Position numbers and translations under genes: made by a program
The notes under the pieces: model-generated
The model's database searches: none
Told to the model about the DNA's origin: nothing
What the model saw: only the letters and a program-made list of their open reading frames with translations
Source: Aalborgiella sp040079635
GTDB taxonomy: Bacteria; Pseudomonadota; Gammaproteobacteria; Burkholderiales; Burkholderiaceae_C
DNA: 17,197 bases
Reading direction: 5' to 3'
Assembly: GCA_040079635.1 (NCBI GenBank)
Contig: JBEBJY010000060.1
Location: 1 to 17,197, forward strand
Shown: positions 7,048 to 13,215 of the stretch, piece by piece
How positions within the stretch are numbered: position 1 is the stretch's first letter
Layout: every line of letters begins with the position of its first letter

Positions 7048-7374
7048 CTACTTGGCGCCTTCTATGATCCAATGGACCAACAGGACGGCATTTTCCTGCG
7101 TGAGCTGTTCATGCGCTTTGATGCCACCAAACAGGTGCTCTTCATGCAATTTTTCAGCAAGCGTTACGGCAGTCGCCGTCTGCCCCTGATACTTGGCATA
7201 GTCTTTGGCTAGTTGGTCAAAGGTAGGGGCATTTTTGCGTGGCGAACTGCCGTGACAGGTGTAACAACCTTTATCTAACGCCAGCGCAGAAGCTGATTGA
7301 GCCAAACTGATCACCGGTAGCCCAAGAGCCGTGGCAATCATGAAGCTGAGCAGGCGGTTTTTAACGTTACTCAT
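7048..7374 (-). CDS. Small exported c-type cytochrome without a Met ligand
   Basis: The protein has 108 residues: a Sec signal peptide (MSNVKNRLLSFMIATALGLP...SLAQSASA) and a mature domain of about 80 residues with one haem-binding motif, CYTCH (37-41). The rest follows the class I cytochrome c551 layout: PTFDQLAKDYA, then a C-terminal helix NAVLLVHWIIEG. The mature part contains no methionine at all. Where c551-type proteins have the axial Met, this one reads GGIKAHEQLT, so His88 (or nearby His77/His80) is the likely sixth ligand. That would give a low-potential bis-His haem. It follows the AhpD-like gene by 5 nt on the same strand, so they form an operon, probably under FNR/ANR control. Confidence 0.9.
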   Translation of the reverse strand: MSNVKNRLLSFMIATALGLPVISLAQSASALALDKGCYTCHGSSPRKNAPTFDQLAKDYAKYQGQTATAVTLAEKLHEEHLFGGIKAHEQLTQENAVLLVHWIIEGAK

Positions 7375-7379
7375 TCACA

Positions 7380-7727
7380 TCAGACCGCAGCCATGGTGTC
7401 CCACGCATGCAATGTTTCAGCCGAATACATCAGCGCCGGCCCACCGCCCATATAAACACATACATTCAGCATTTCTTCAAGCTCAGCCCGTGTGCAACCC
7501 AGCTTTTGCAATGCTTTGACATGAAAACCAATACAGCCCGAGCAATGCTGTGTGATACCAATGGCAAGCGCTATCAGCTCTTTATGCTTGGTACTTATTT
7601 CACCAGCCGCCATCGCACTTTTTGCAAGTTGCCCAAAGGCGGCCATCGTCTCGGGTTGCGTCTTGCGCATAGGCGCTAGATTTTCGTTGATGGTTTGAAC
7701 CAGATCGACATGGTTAAAAGTGCTCAT
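7380..7727 (-). CDS. AhpD-like / carboxymuconolactone decarboxylase family protein
   Basis: A 115-residue single-domain protein of the CMD/AhpD fold. The redox signature is present: Glu50 in KHKELIALAIGI, then CSGCIGFH with Cys62, Cys65 and His69. This is the AhpD-type CxxC...H peroxidase centre rather than a decarboxylase site. C-terminal NVCVYMGGGPALMYSAETLHAW is typical of small CMD proteins. It probably reduces peroxides or acts in thiol redox chemistry in the cytoplasm, and the natural electron donor is unknown. ATG at 7727 has AGGG 5-8 nt upstream. It is the first gene of a two-gene operon with a periplasmic cytochrome, and a perfect FNR-type box lies 50-70 bp upstream, suggesting low-oxygen induction. 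Confidence 0.93.
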   Translation of the reverse strand: MSTFNHVDLVQTINENLAPMRKTQPETMAAFGQLAKSAMAAGEISTKHKELIALAIGITQHCSGCIGFHVKALQKLGCTRAELEEMLNVCVYMGGGPALMYSAETLHAWDTMAAV

Positions 7728-7777
7728 ATTGACCCTAATGTTGTTGATGCCCTAGCATGCCAATATCAACAAATTCC

Positions 7778-7797
7778 CGTTTGATGCATATCAAACG
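7778..7797 (-). promoter_or_regulatory. Perfect FNR/ANR/DNR box upstream of the AhpD-cytochrome operon
   Basis: The centre is TTGAT-GCAT-ATCAA, the exact FNR-family consensus TTGAT-N4-ATCAA. It sits in a longer 20-bp palindrome with 8-bp arms (CGTTTGAT/ATCAAACG). The centre is 60 bp from the ATG of the minus-strand gene. A class II activator position (-41.5) would put the start site near 7746 with a ~19-nt leader. A second, looser inverted repeat, TTGTTGAT(7741-7748)/ATCAACAA(7765-7772), lies between the box and the gene. No strong -10 was identified. Confidence 0.8.
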
Positions 7798-7821
7798 AAC
7801 AGCAAGCAATTTAAAACCGTC

Positions 7822-7894
7822 TCAAAACTTCTCATGCGGCGGATTTGGCGTTTTTTGCCTTCGGTCAGCACAAAACGCAGTTGCTCGGGGTTTT
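7822..7894 (-). pseudogene. Displaced, internally deleted remnant of the rluF-like gene 3' end
   Basis: Bases 7833-7894 match 10032-10093 (codons about 243-263 of the intact pseudouridine synthase gene) with 59 of 62 identical and no gaps. Bases 7824-7841 match 9917-9934 (the last codons) exactly. The two source segments meet at CATGCGGCG, which occurs twice in the intact gene 106 bp apart (9926-9934 and 10032-10040), so the remnant looks like a deletion between short direct repeats. The three differences are all synonymous third positions (Lys AAG/AAA, Glu GAG/GAA, Gln CAG/CAA). The stop is also kept, as TGA (7822-7824) instead of TAG. The remnant is too short to be functional and the deletion shifts its frame. 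Confidence 0.85.
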
Positions 7895-7901
7895 TATTGC
7901 A

Positions 7902-7930
7902 TTGATTAAAAACTACGTTGTAGTTACAAT
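7902..7930 (+). promoter_or_regulatory. brnTA promoter with overlapping palindromes (probable BrnA operator)
   Basis: TTGATT (7902-7907), a 17-nt spacer and TACAAT (7925-7930) form a good sigma-70 promoter. Two overlapping palindromes cover it: AACTAC-GTT-GTAGTT (7911-7925) and TTGTA-GT-TACAA (7918-7929, including most of the -10). BrnA antitoxins are known to repress their own promoter, so these are likely operator sites. The start site is expected 6-8 nt after the -10, at or next to the brnT ATG (7937), so the mRNA may lack a leader. Confidence 0.7.
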
Positions 7931-7936
7931 GCAAGT

Positions 7937-8218
7937 ATGAATTCACTTCGATTTGAGTGGGATAGTCAAAAAGCAGCCCTCAACGCCAAAAAACATGGCG
8001 TGAGTTTTGAAGAAGCTAAGTCCGTTTTTTCAGACGACAACGGCAAGTTGATTGGCGACCCGGATCATTCAGAAGATGAAGATCGCTTTGTACTACTCGG
8101 TTTGAGCAGCACGCTGCGAATGCTGCTGGTTTGCCATTGCTACCGTGCTGAAGGCAACACCATTCGCATCATTTCGGCGCGTAAAGCAAGCGCGAAAGAA
8201 TCTCAAGCCTACCGTTAA
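7937..8218 (+). CDS. brnT: BrnT ribonuclease toxin
   Basis: A 93-residue RelE-like ribonuclease toxin that halts translation by cleaving RNA. The family pattern is clear along the whole length: FEWDSQKAALNAKKHGVSFEEA at the start, DPDHSEDEDRFVLLG in the middle and IRIISARKASAKESQAY at the end, which contains the conserved RxxxAR-like basic residues. Length is typical. The toxin comes before the antitoxin, the usual brnTA order. There is no Shine-Dalgarno sequence before the ATG (TACAATGCAAGT precedes it), in keeping with the promoter position that predicts a leaderless mRNA. The promoter begins directly after the displaced gene-end remnant, so brnTA is the first module of the inserted segment. 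Confidence 0.95.
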   Translation: MNSLRFEWDSQKAALNAKKHGVSFEEAKSVFSDDNGKLIGDPDHSEDEDRFVLLGLSSTLRMLLVCHCYRAEGNTIRIISARKASAKESQAYR

Positions 8219-8237
8219 ACAGCAAGAAAGGTGACCT

Positions 8238-8447
8238 ATGCGTAAAGAATACGACTTCACAAATGCCAAGAAAAACCCCTACTCGTCACAGCTTAAAAAA
8301 CAAATTACCATCCGTTTGGACGAAGAGTCCATCACGTACTTCAAAACCATCTCGCAAGATGCAGGCATTCCCTACCAAAGCCTGATTAACCTGTACTTGC
8401 GAGATTGCGCAGCGCAGCATCGCACGCTTGATTTAAGCTGGAAGTAA
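8238..8447 (+). CDS. brnA: BrnA antitoxin (CopG/ribbon-helix-helix type)
   Basis: This 69-residue protein starts MRKEYDFTNAKKNPYSSQLK, the BrnA toxin-binding N-terminus. The DNA-binding ribbon-helix-helix part KQITIRLDEESITYFKTISQ and GIPYQSLINLYLRDCA then follow. It binds and neutralises BrnT and represses the operon. A good ribosome-binding site (AGGTGA, 6-11 nt before the ATG) contrasts with the missing site of brnT. This fits higher antitoxin than toxin synthesis from one mRNA. It lies 19 bp after brnT and is followed within 10 bp by repeat copy D, a probable terminator. Confidence 0.95.
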   Translation: MRKEYDFTNAKKNPYSSQLKKQITIRLDEESITYFKTISQDAGIPYQSLINLYLRDCAAQHRTLDLSWK

Positions 8448-8455
8448 GGCTATTT

Positions 8456-8507
8456 TTGCCTCTAGCCGGCGTATTTATTGCCTAAGGTGCTATAAAAAAT
8501 ATAGTAA
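8456..8507 (-). repeat. Dispersed hairpin repeat, copy D
   Basis: The minus strand reads ACTATA-TTTTT-TATAGC, then TTAGGCAATAAATACGCCGG and CTAGAGGC. The core is identical to the consensus. It lies just after the brnA stop and would terminate or stabilise the brnTA transcript. Confidence 0.9.
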
Positions 8508-8520
8508 TTGGACTGACTTA

Positions 8521-8557
8521 TCCCCCACTTTGAAAAAAGGGGGGGGTAGGGGGGATT
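8521..8557. repeat. C-run/G-run short interspersed repeat
   Basis: A run of five C, then ACTTTGAAAAAAG, a run of G, TA, another run of six G and ATTTAA. This resembles the AATCCCCCCTACCCCCCTTT...CAAAGGGGG palindromic repeat seen between genes in many proteobacteria. The minus-strand frame across it (8462-8674) is made of repeat translation and is not a gene. The remaining 140 bp up to the next start shows nothing recognisable. Confidence 0.7.
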
Positions 8558-8697
8558 TAAATGCCTGCACCTAGGACTTACCCTAGTTTCACCCTTTCTC
8601 ATCACATTGATGGAGTGACAAAGCATTACTTTTACGTTAAATTGTTTTAACAATTGGGTAAAACACTGCACCATAGGTGGTTAACAAAGGTTGAGAA

Positions 8698-9804
8698 ATG
8701 AATAAATTTAAAAGAATTGTCGTACTGACAATTTCAATATTTTCTGCAAGTTTGATTTTTGCAAAAGAACCCGATTGCAAACAAATTCCCATATATGATG
8801 GACAAGGTGTCACACGTATTACTTATGGAGCATATTCCTACAATATATTTGGACAATGCTCAAATGCAAGTCCGGAAAGTATTAGTTTAATAATAGATAA
8901 CAATAACATTAATGATGCAACTTTAATAATGATTAAAGGCATGGATTATAAAGATGTTTTAAATTTGAATAAGAATTTTCCAAATGAAAAAATACCAATT
9001 TGGGCGTTTGACGTACTTGAAAGTCAAATGAATATCATAAATAGAGATCTTCCACTTTTAAGTGGTGAAATCAAGAGACAGCTTGATAACCGTGGGGAGA
9101 TAATAGCCAAAGCGGCATCAGACTTGGCCGCAGCAGCTAAATCTTTCCGCGACAGTCTTGCCAAAATGAACGCCGGCCAGCTCTTCGCCAAAGCTGACGA
9201 GCTTTCTTCACAAGGCGACAAAGCCAAAGCCCGCGAGGTTTTGCGTATCTTAGTTAGCCGTTTTCCAGATCACCCATTGGCGGCTACGGCGGCACAGCAA
9301 ATTGCAGCTTTAGGGAATACGGCGAATAATGGCTCGACAACTGAGAGTGCAGGTGGGCGTTCTGCTGGAGGAAATCAGAATCTGCAAATGTCTTGCAATG
9401 ATTCGATTGAGAAGTATTTACGCACCCTACCTAATTTTTCATCCTCAACTCTAAAAACCGTTGTTTCGGGTGTCAGGACAGATGCAGGCTTACTTATGCA
9501 GGCAGCAAAAGCAGGAAAAATTACGCAAGCCTACCCTGGCGAGTATCAAAAAATGGCTGCAGAGTACAAAGACAGGCAAGGACAAGTTTTAGATGCTTGG
9601 GACAAATCAAGACCATCAGGTGTTTCCAAAGTGGAAGCGGGATTTTGCAATCCAACTGAGGATAAATCTTTTAGTGGCAGTCTAGCGAGTGCATGGGCTG
9701 CAACACAGATAGGTCATGCATTTGCAGTTTGGGGATTGAATTATTCACGCTGTACTTTGGGACAAACCCCATCAACATCGATTCCAGCATTTTGCCCTTT
9801 TTAA
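8698..9804 (+). CDS. Exported protein with a central TPR-like helical segment, unknown function
   Basis: A 368-residue protein with a clear Sec signal peptide (MNKFKRIVVLTISIFSASLIFA). The mature part has three zones. Residues 24-130 are Asn/Ile-rich with no known motif. Residues about 134-210 are alanine-rich and helical, with a TPR-like unit (QLFAKADELSSQGDKAKARE, then VLRILVSRFPDHPLAATAA) similar to CpoB/YbgF-type repeats. Residues 215-368 begin with a Gly/Ser linker and contain KITQAYPGEYQKMAAEYKD. Six cysteines in the mature part (27, 54, 233, 317, 352, 366) could form disulphides in the periplasm. By count, 8701-8760 is 22% GC, 9121-9180 is 57% and 9361-9420 is 38%, so the gene is a compositional mosaic. 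AAAGG lies 9 nt before the ATG. I cannot name a family. Confidence 0.85.
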   Translation: MNKFKRIVVLTISIFSASLIFAKEPDCKQIPIYDGQGVTRITYGAYSYNIFGQCSNASPESISLIIDNNNINDATLIMIKGMDYKDVLNLNKNFPNEKIPIWAFDVLESQMNIINRDLPLLSGEIKRQLDNRGEIIAKAASDLAAAAKSFRDSLAKMNAGQLFAKADELSSQGDKAKAREVLRILVSRFPDHPLAATAAQQIAALGNTANNGSTTESAGGRSAGGNQNLQMSCNDSIEKYLRTLPNFSSSTLKTVVSGVRTDAGLLMQAAKAGKITQAYPGEYQKMAAEYKDRQGQVLDAWDKSRPSGVSKVEAGFCNPTEDKSFSGSLASAWAATQIGHAFAVWGLNYSRCTLGQTPSTSIPAFCPF

Positions 9805-9856
9805 ATCGCTAGACGGCGTAGTTATTTCCTAAACTGCTACTATAAATATAGCAAAT
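9805..9856 (-). repeat. Dispersed hairpin repeat, copy E (degenerate)
   Basis: The minus strand reads TTTGCTATATTTATAG, then GTTTAGGAAATAACTACGCC and GTCTAG. This is recognisably the same family with several substitutions. It begins directly at the stop codon of the exported-protein gene and lies between convergent genes. Confidence 0.75.
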
Positions 9857-9914
9857 ACCAGCTACCCCGTCGCTTCGTGCCACTCCTTCATTTTGAATGG
9901 GAATTGTTAAAACC

Positions 9915-10820
9915 CTAAAACTTCTCATGCGGCGCTAAATACCGCCATTGGCCGACGGGCAAGTTGCCCAGCACCACATTGCCAATCCGCACCCGCTTCA
10001 AGCCCACCACTTTCAGCCCAACCTGCTCGCACATGCGGCGGATTTGGCGCTTTTTGCCCTCGGTCAGCACAAAACGCAGCTGCTCGGGGTTTTGCCAGTC
10101 CACTTTGGCGCGTTTCAGGGGCTGGCCGTCCAAGCTCAGGCCGAAGCGGAGTTTGGCGAGTAGGGCGGGCGGGAAGGCGCTTTGTACGTCTAACACGACG
10201 GGTTTTGTGGTGGACACATTGGCCAAATTGCCGTCGGCATAGTATTCCACCCGCACCAAATATTCTTTTTCCATCACCGAGTCTTCGCCAATCAACTGGC
10301 GGGCGATGCGGCCGTCTTGCGTCATGACGAGCAAGCCAATCGAGTCGATGTCTAAACGTCCACAGGGCGCTAAACCAGGCAGTTGCGAGTGATTCCAGAA
10401 GAAACGGGCATTGTCGTCTGCCCAGCGGTTTTGCGGGGTGAACAGGGTGACCGCCGGCTCGTGACCGTCTTCGGCTTGGCTGCTCACAAAGCCCATGGGT
10501 TTGTTGATCAAAATCGTCACTTGGTTCGCTTGTTTGCCTTTGGCAGCGCGGTCAATCTCGATTTTGTCGTGCTGCTGTACCTGTAAACCCATCTCTGCGA
10601 CCACGCCATTGACCTTGACCCAGCCATTGGCAACCCACTCATCCGCCTCGCGGCGTGAGCAGATGCCCATCTCGGCCATACGTTTGTTCAGGCGGGTGGT
10701 GGCTTTTGGCGGGTGTGCGTTCGGGTCAGGCTTTTTGCCGCCCGCGATAGCTTTGGCTGCGCCTGGGGATAAGGCGCGTCTGAATACAGGAGCGGGTGCT
10801 GGTGATGTAGGTTCGGTCAT
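9915..10820 (-). CDS. rluF: 23S rRNA pseudouridine synthase, RluF-like
   Basis: An RsuA/RluB/RluF-family enzyme that turns a 23S rRNA uridine into pseudouridine. An S4 RNA-binding domain lies at about 43-80 (RLNKRMAEMGICSRREADEW...KVNG). Then come ILINKPMGFVSS and the catalytic GRLDIDSIGLL (Asp157). The C-terminal pattern RQIRRMCEQVG, KRVRIGNVVLGNLPVGQWRYL is closest to RluF (RQIRRMCE...RIMNVSLSGIPLGEW) rather than RluB. Residues 1-40 are a proline/alanine-rich basic tail. Codons 243-263 and the last codons recur as a remnant at 7822-7894, so the 3' end of this gene may have been replaced when the neighbouring segment inserted. A 12-bp tandem repeat lies just before the start. Confidence 0.93.
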   Translation of the reverse strand: MTEPTSPAPAPVFRRALSPGAAKAIAGGKKPDPNAHPPKATTRLNKRMAEMGICSRREADEWVANGWVKVNGVVAEMGLQVQQHDKIEIDRAAKGKQANQVTILINKPMGFVSSQAEDGHEPAVTLFTPQNRWADDNARFFWNHSQLPGLAPCGRLDIDSIGLLVMTQDGRIARQLIGEDSVMEKEYLVRVEYYADGNLANVSTTKPVVLDVQSAFPPALLAKLRFGLSLDGQPLKRAKVDWQNPEQLRFVLTEGKKRQIRRMCEQVGLKVVGLKRVRIGNVVLGNLPVGQWRYLAPHEKF

Positions 10821-10823
10821 AAA

Positions 10824-10849
10824 GCGTTGAGTTTAAGGCGTTGAGTTTA
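10824..10849. repeat. Tandem direct repeat beside the rluF start
   Basis: GCGTTGAGTTTA occurs at 10824-10835 and again at 10838-10849. The left unit ends 4 bp from the start codon of the minus-strand gene, so the repeat occupies its translation initiation region. No normal ribosome-binding site is visible there. Confidence 0.7.
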
Positions 10850-11025
10850 TTACCAACGTCCGACGCAACATAGTGGCAACATTTAGATATGAGCAGAAAA
10901 TAGAAGAAAGTAGATGTGCATTTGCCTCTAAAAACACCCTATAGGTTAAAATAGATAACTAATCGGCATTCTATATACTCAAATTCAACTAACAATCGAC
11001 TTTTATAAGTCAAAAAGATTTCATC

Positions 11026-11802
11026 ATGGCAGCCTTCGAAAAAGAAAAAGTTCTCTCCGTTCACCACTGGAACGAAACCCTCTTCACTTTCACCACTACG
11101 CGTGGACCAAGCTTGCGTTTCGAGAGTGGTCATTTCGTCATGGTCGGTTTGGAAGTGGACGGCAAGCCGCTGCTGCGCGCCTACAGCATTGCCAGCCCGC
11201 ATTACGCCGAAGAGCTGGAGTTTTTCAGCATCAAGGTTGAAAACGGCCCACTGACCTCACGTTTGCAGCATTTAAAAGTGGGTGACGAGGTGCTTGTTGG
11301 CCGCAAACCCACAGGCACACTGGTGCTGACCGACTTGTTGCCAGGCAAAAACTTGTTCCTATTCGCCACCGGCACAGGCCTCGCGCCCTTCATGAGCGTC
11401 ATCCGCGATCCCGACACTTATGAGAAGTTCGAAAAAGTCATCTTGGTCCACGGCGTACGTTTTGTAAGCGAATTGGCTTATGAAGAATTCATCACCAAAG
11501 AATTGCCAAATGACGAGTTTTTAGGTGAAGAAGTTAAAAAGAAACTGATTTACTACCCATGCGTTACCCGCGAAGAGTTCCGCAATATGGGTCGTCTGCC
11601 GGTGCTGATTGAAAACGGCAAACTCTGCGCCGACATTGGTCTGCCCCAAATCAACCCCACCACCGACCGCGCCATGATCTGCGGCGGCCCGGCGATGTTG
11701 AAAGACCTGCGCGTGGTGTTAGACGGCTTGGGTTTCACCATCTCCGCAGGCATAGGCCAAGCGGGTGACTATGTGATTGAGCGGGCGTTTGTGGAGAAGT
11801 GA
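11026..11802 (+). CDS. fpr: Ferredoxin (flavodoxin)-NADP+ reductase
   Basis: A 258-residue FAD enzyme that moves electrons between NADPH and ferredoxin or flavodoxin. RAYSIASPH is the FAD-binding RxYS motif. GPLTSRLQHLKVGDEV is the second FAD contact region. ATGTGLAPFMSVIRD is the NADP pyrophosphate site and CGGPAML the nicotinamide-side motif. The C-terminal AFVEK is characteristic of the Azotobacter/Pseudomonas FprA subgroup, with the same length. In those bacteria Fpr supports oxidative-stress defence and iron-sulphur repair. The 205-bp upstream gap has a possible -10 TAAAAT (10947-10952) and a small dyad GACTT-N4-AAGTC (10998-11011) near the start, but no strong ribosome-binding site. It is a single gene that converges on the porin, with a hairpin terminator in between. 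Confidence 0.95.
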   Translation: MAAFEKEKVLSVHHWNETLFTFTTTRGPSLRFESGHFVMVGLEVDGKPLLRAYSIASPHYAEELEFFSIKVENGPLTSRLQHLKVGDEVLVGRKPTGTLVLTDLLPGKNLFLFATGTGLAPFMSVIRDPDTYEKFEKVILVHGVRFVSELAYEEFITKELPNDEFLGEEVKKKLIYYPCVTREEFRNMGRLPVLIENGKLCADIGLPQINPTTDRAMICGGPAMLKDLRVVLDGLGFTISAGIGQAGDYVIERAFVEK

Positions 11803-11823
11803 GTAATCACTGTTAATCGCTAA

Positions 11824-11878
11824 TTTTGCTATTGAATTAATAGCTATTTAGGCAGCAAATACGCCGGCTAGAGGTAAA
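11824..11878 (+). repeat. Dispersed hairpin repeat, copy F
   Basis: Reads TTTTGCTATTGAATTAATAG, CTATTTAGGCAGCAAATACG and CCGGCTAGAGG. The first stem is GCTATT/AATAGC. The core has one change (GCAGCAAA for GCAATAAA). Its right part continues into the strong hairpin listed separately. Confidence 0.9.
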
Positions 11879-11894
11879 TCTAGTCGGCGTATTT
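11857..11894. terminator. Repeat-derived hairpin terminator between fpr and the porin gene
   Basis: The left arm runs AAATACGCCG-G-CTAG (11857-11871), with an 8-nt loop (11872-11879), and the right arm CTAG-T-CGGCGTATTT (11880-11894). This gives a 15-bp stem with a single G-U wobble in the plus-strand RNA, followed by ATTCTT. It ends 28 bp from the porin stop and lies 55 bp past the fpr stop, so it can serve both convergent genes. Confidence 0.75.
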
Positions 11895-11922
11895 ATTCTT
11901 AAAACAACTTTAAGCAAGACGC

Positions 11923-13134
11923 TTAGAAGTTGTAGCGAATACCTACACCAATCGCGCTTGGGCTTTTACCGGCTGAGGGTGAGTATTTGGTATCTGGGCC
12001 TTCAAAACGGGCTTTGGCTTTGTCGCCGTTGGTGATTTTTGTGTAGTAGGTGTACACGGTCGTAAATTTGTCGATCGGGTAATCGAGTTCAAGACCAAAC
12101 ATTTTGACGCTGTCATTAGCACCCGTAGCGGATTCGCTAGATTGGCCGTAATTTGCCTTCAAAATCGTTGGGCCAACGTTGTAAGAGCCTGTGACGACCC
12201 AGTTTTTGGTCTTTTTACCTGCGCCATTGTTGATGGTGCTGTAACCCACGCCGACGGTGCCTTGGTCAAACTTGTAACCTGCTGTGGCTTTGGTACCGCT
12301 CAAATCTTGCCCAACAGCGGTTTTATTGCTTTGCTTTTCCATCGCGATACCAGCGTTCCATGTGCCGTCGTCAAACTCAATAGAGCCGCCTAAGTTTGTC
12401 GATTTGGTGGTGCCAGCCGCGCCGTTAACTTCATCCGGGCTGTACGCCAGCTTGATGCTGACGTTGCTGAACTTAGGGCTCCAGTACTGCAACACATTGG
12501 TTTGGCGGGTGCCTAAACCAAAAATATTGTCTTTGATGGTGCGACCTGTGCCTTTACCGTTCAAGATGACATCAGGTGTGTCTGCATTGCCCCAAAGTTG
12601 GGTCACAGCTCCGCCACCTTCTAAACTTTTGAAAGGCATGTCGTGTTTGCCGCCGATAACTGTACCGAATTGGCCTTTCAAACCGACAAAGCTGTTACGG
12701 CTCGCCAACGTGCCGCTGTTGGCGTTGTCGTCTGGCGCAACGCCCGTTTCAATTTGCATGATGCCAGAGACGCTGTCGTTGAATTTGCGTTCACCTTTGA
12801 AGCCAAGGCGTGAGCTGTAGTTATGCAGGGCCGTACGCTTCACGTCGCCATCGTTGTTGCTTTCAACTGCAACGTCCAAACGACCGTAGATGGTGATGCC
12901 GTCGGTGTTGCTAATTGCCAAAGCTTTGCCTGCGGGTACGGCTGCACCAGCTGGAGCCGCTGATTTGGCTTCCACTTGCGCTTTGAGTGCTTTGATTTCA
13001 GCTTGCATGGCTTCAATTTTCTTTAACACATCGGCTTCATCGGCAAAAGCAGCACCTGAAAAGGACATTGCGCCAAAGGCAACTGAAATGAGGGACGCAA
13101 GGGCTAGTTTTTTGGGGTTAAACGGAGACTTCAT
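11923..13134 (-). CDS. General outer-membrane porin with N-terminal coiled coil
   Basis: A 403-residue trimeric beta-barrel porin of the Gram-negative porin family common in Burkholderiales. It has a signal peptide (MKSPFNPKKLALASLISVAF...AAFA) and ends in ...GVGIRYNF, the aromatic C-terminus recognised by the BAM complex. Typical strands are ITIYGRLDVAVES, SRLGFKGERKFNDSVSGIMQ and LASRNSFVGLKGQFGTVIGG. After the signal peptide, residues 32-58 (DEADVLKKIEAMQAEIKALK) form a short heptad-like coiled coil, then an Ala/Pro/Gly linker leads to the barrel. This is an unusual addition for the family and could form a periplasmic trimer stalk. The gene follows a metallophosphoesterase by 81 bp on the same strand, so phosphate-controlled co-expression is possible. 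Its specificity cannot be read from sequence. Confidence 0.93.
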   Translation of the reverse strand: MKSPFNPKKLALASLISVAFGAMSFSGAAFADEADVLKKIEAMQAEIKALKAQVEAKSAAPAGAAVPAGKALAISNTDGITIYGRLDVAVESNNDGDVKRTALHNYSSRLGFKGERKFNDSVSGIMQIETGVAPDDNANSGTLASRNSFVGLKGQFGTVIGGKHDMPFKSLEGGGAVTQLWGNADTPDVILNGKGTGRTIKDNIFGLGTRQTNVLQYWSPKFSNVSIKLAYSPDEVNGAAGTTKSTNLGGSIEFDDGTWNAGIAMEKQSNKTAVGQDLSGTKATAGYKFDQGTVGVGYSTINNGAGKKTKNWVVTGSYNVGPTILKANYGQSSESATGANDSVKMFGLELDYPIDKFTTVYTYYTKITNGDKAKARFEGPDTKYSPSAGKSPSAIGVGIRYNF

Positions 13135-13215
13135 GGATAGCTTTCTTTGAGGGTTGGAGATAAATAAAACAACTAAGAACGAGAAACTGAAAAAACGGAA
13201 AGTGTAAAAACTGCT

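Noticed and set aside
8462..8674. A 70-codon minus-strand frame
   Set aside because: It is mostly the translation of repeat copy D and the C-run/G-run repeat.
9881..9914. Terminator after rluF
   Set aside because: Only a short imperfect dyad around CATTTTGAATG is visible; the stem is too weak to call.
10998..11011. Dyad GACTT-N4-AAGTC upstream of fpr as an operator
   Set aside because: Arms are only 5 bp and AT-rich; this is within what chance would give, and no known regulator consensus matches.
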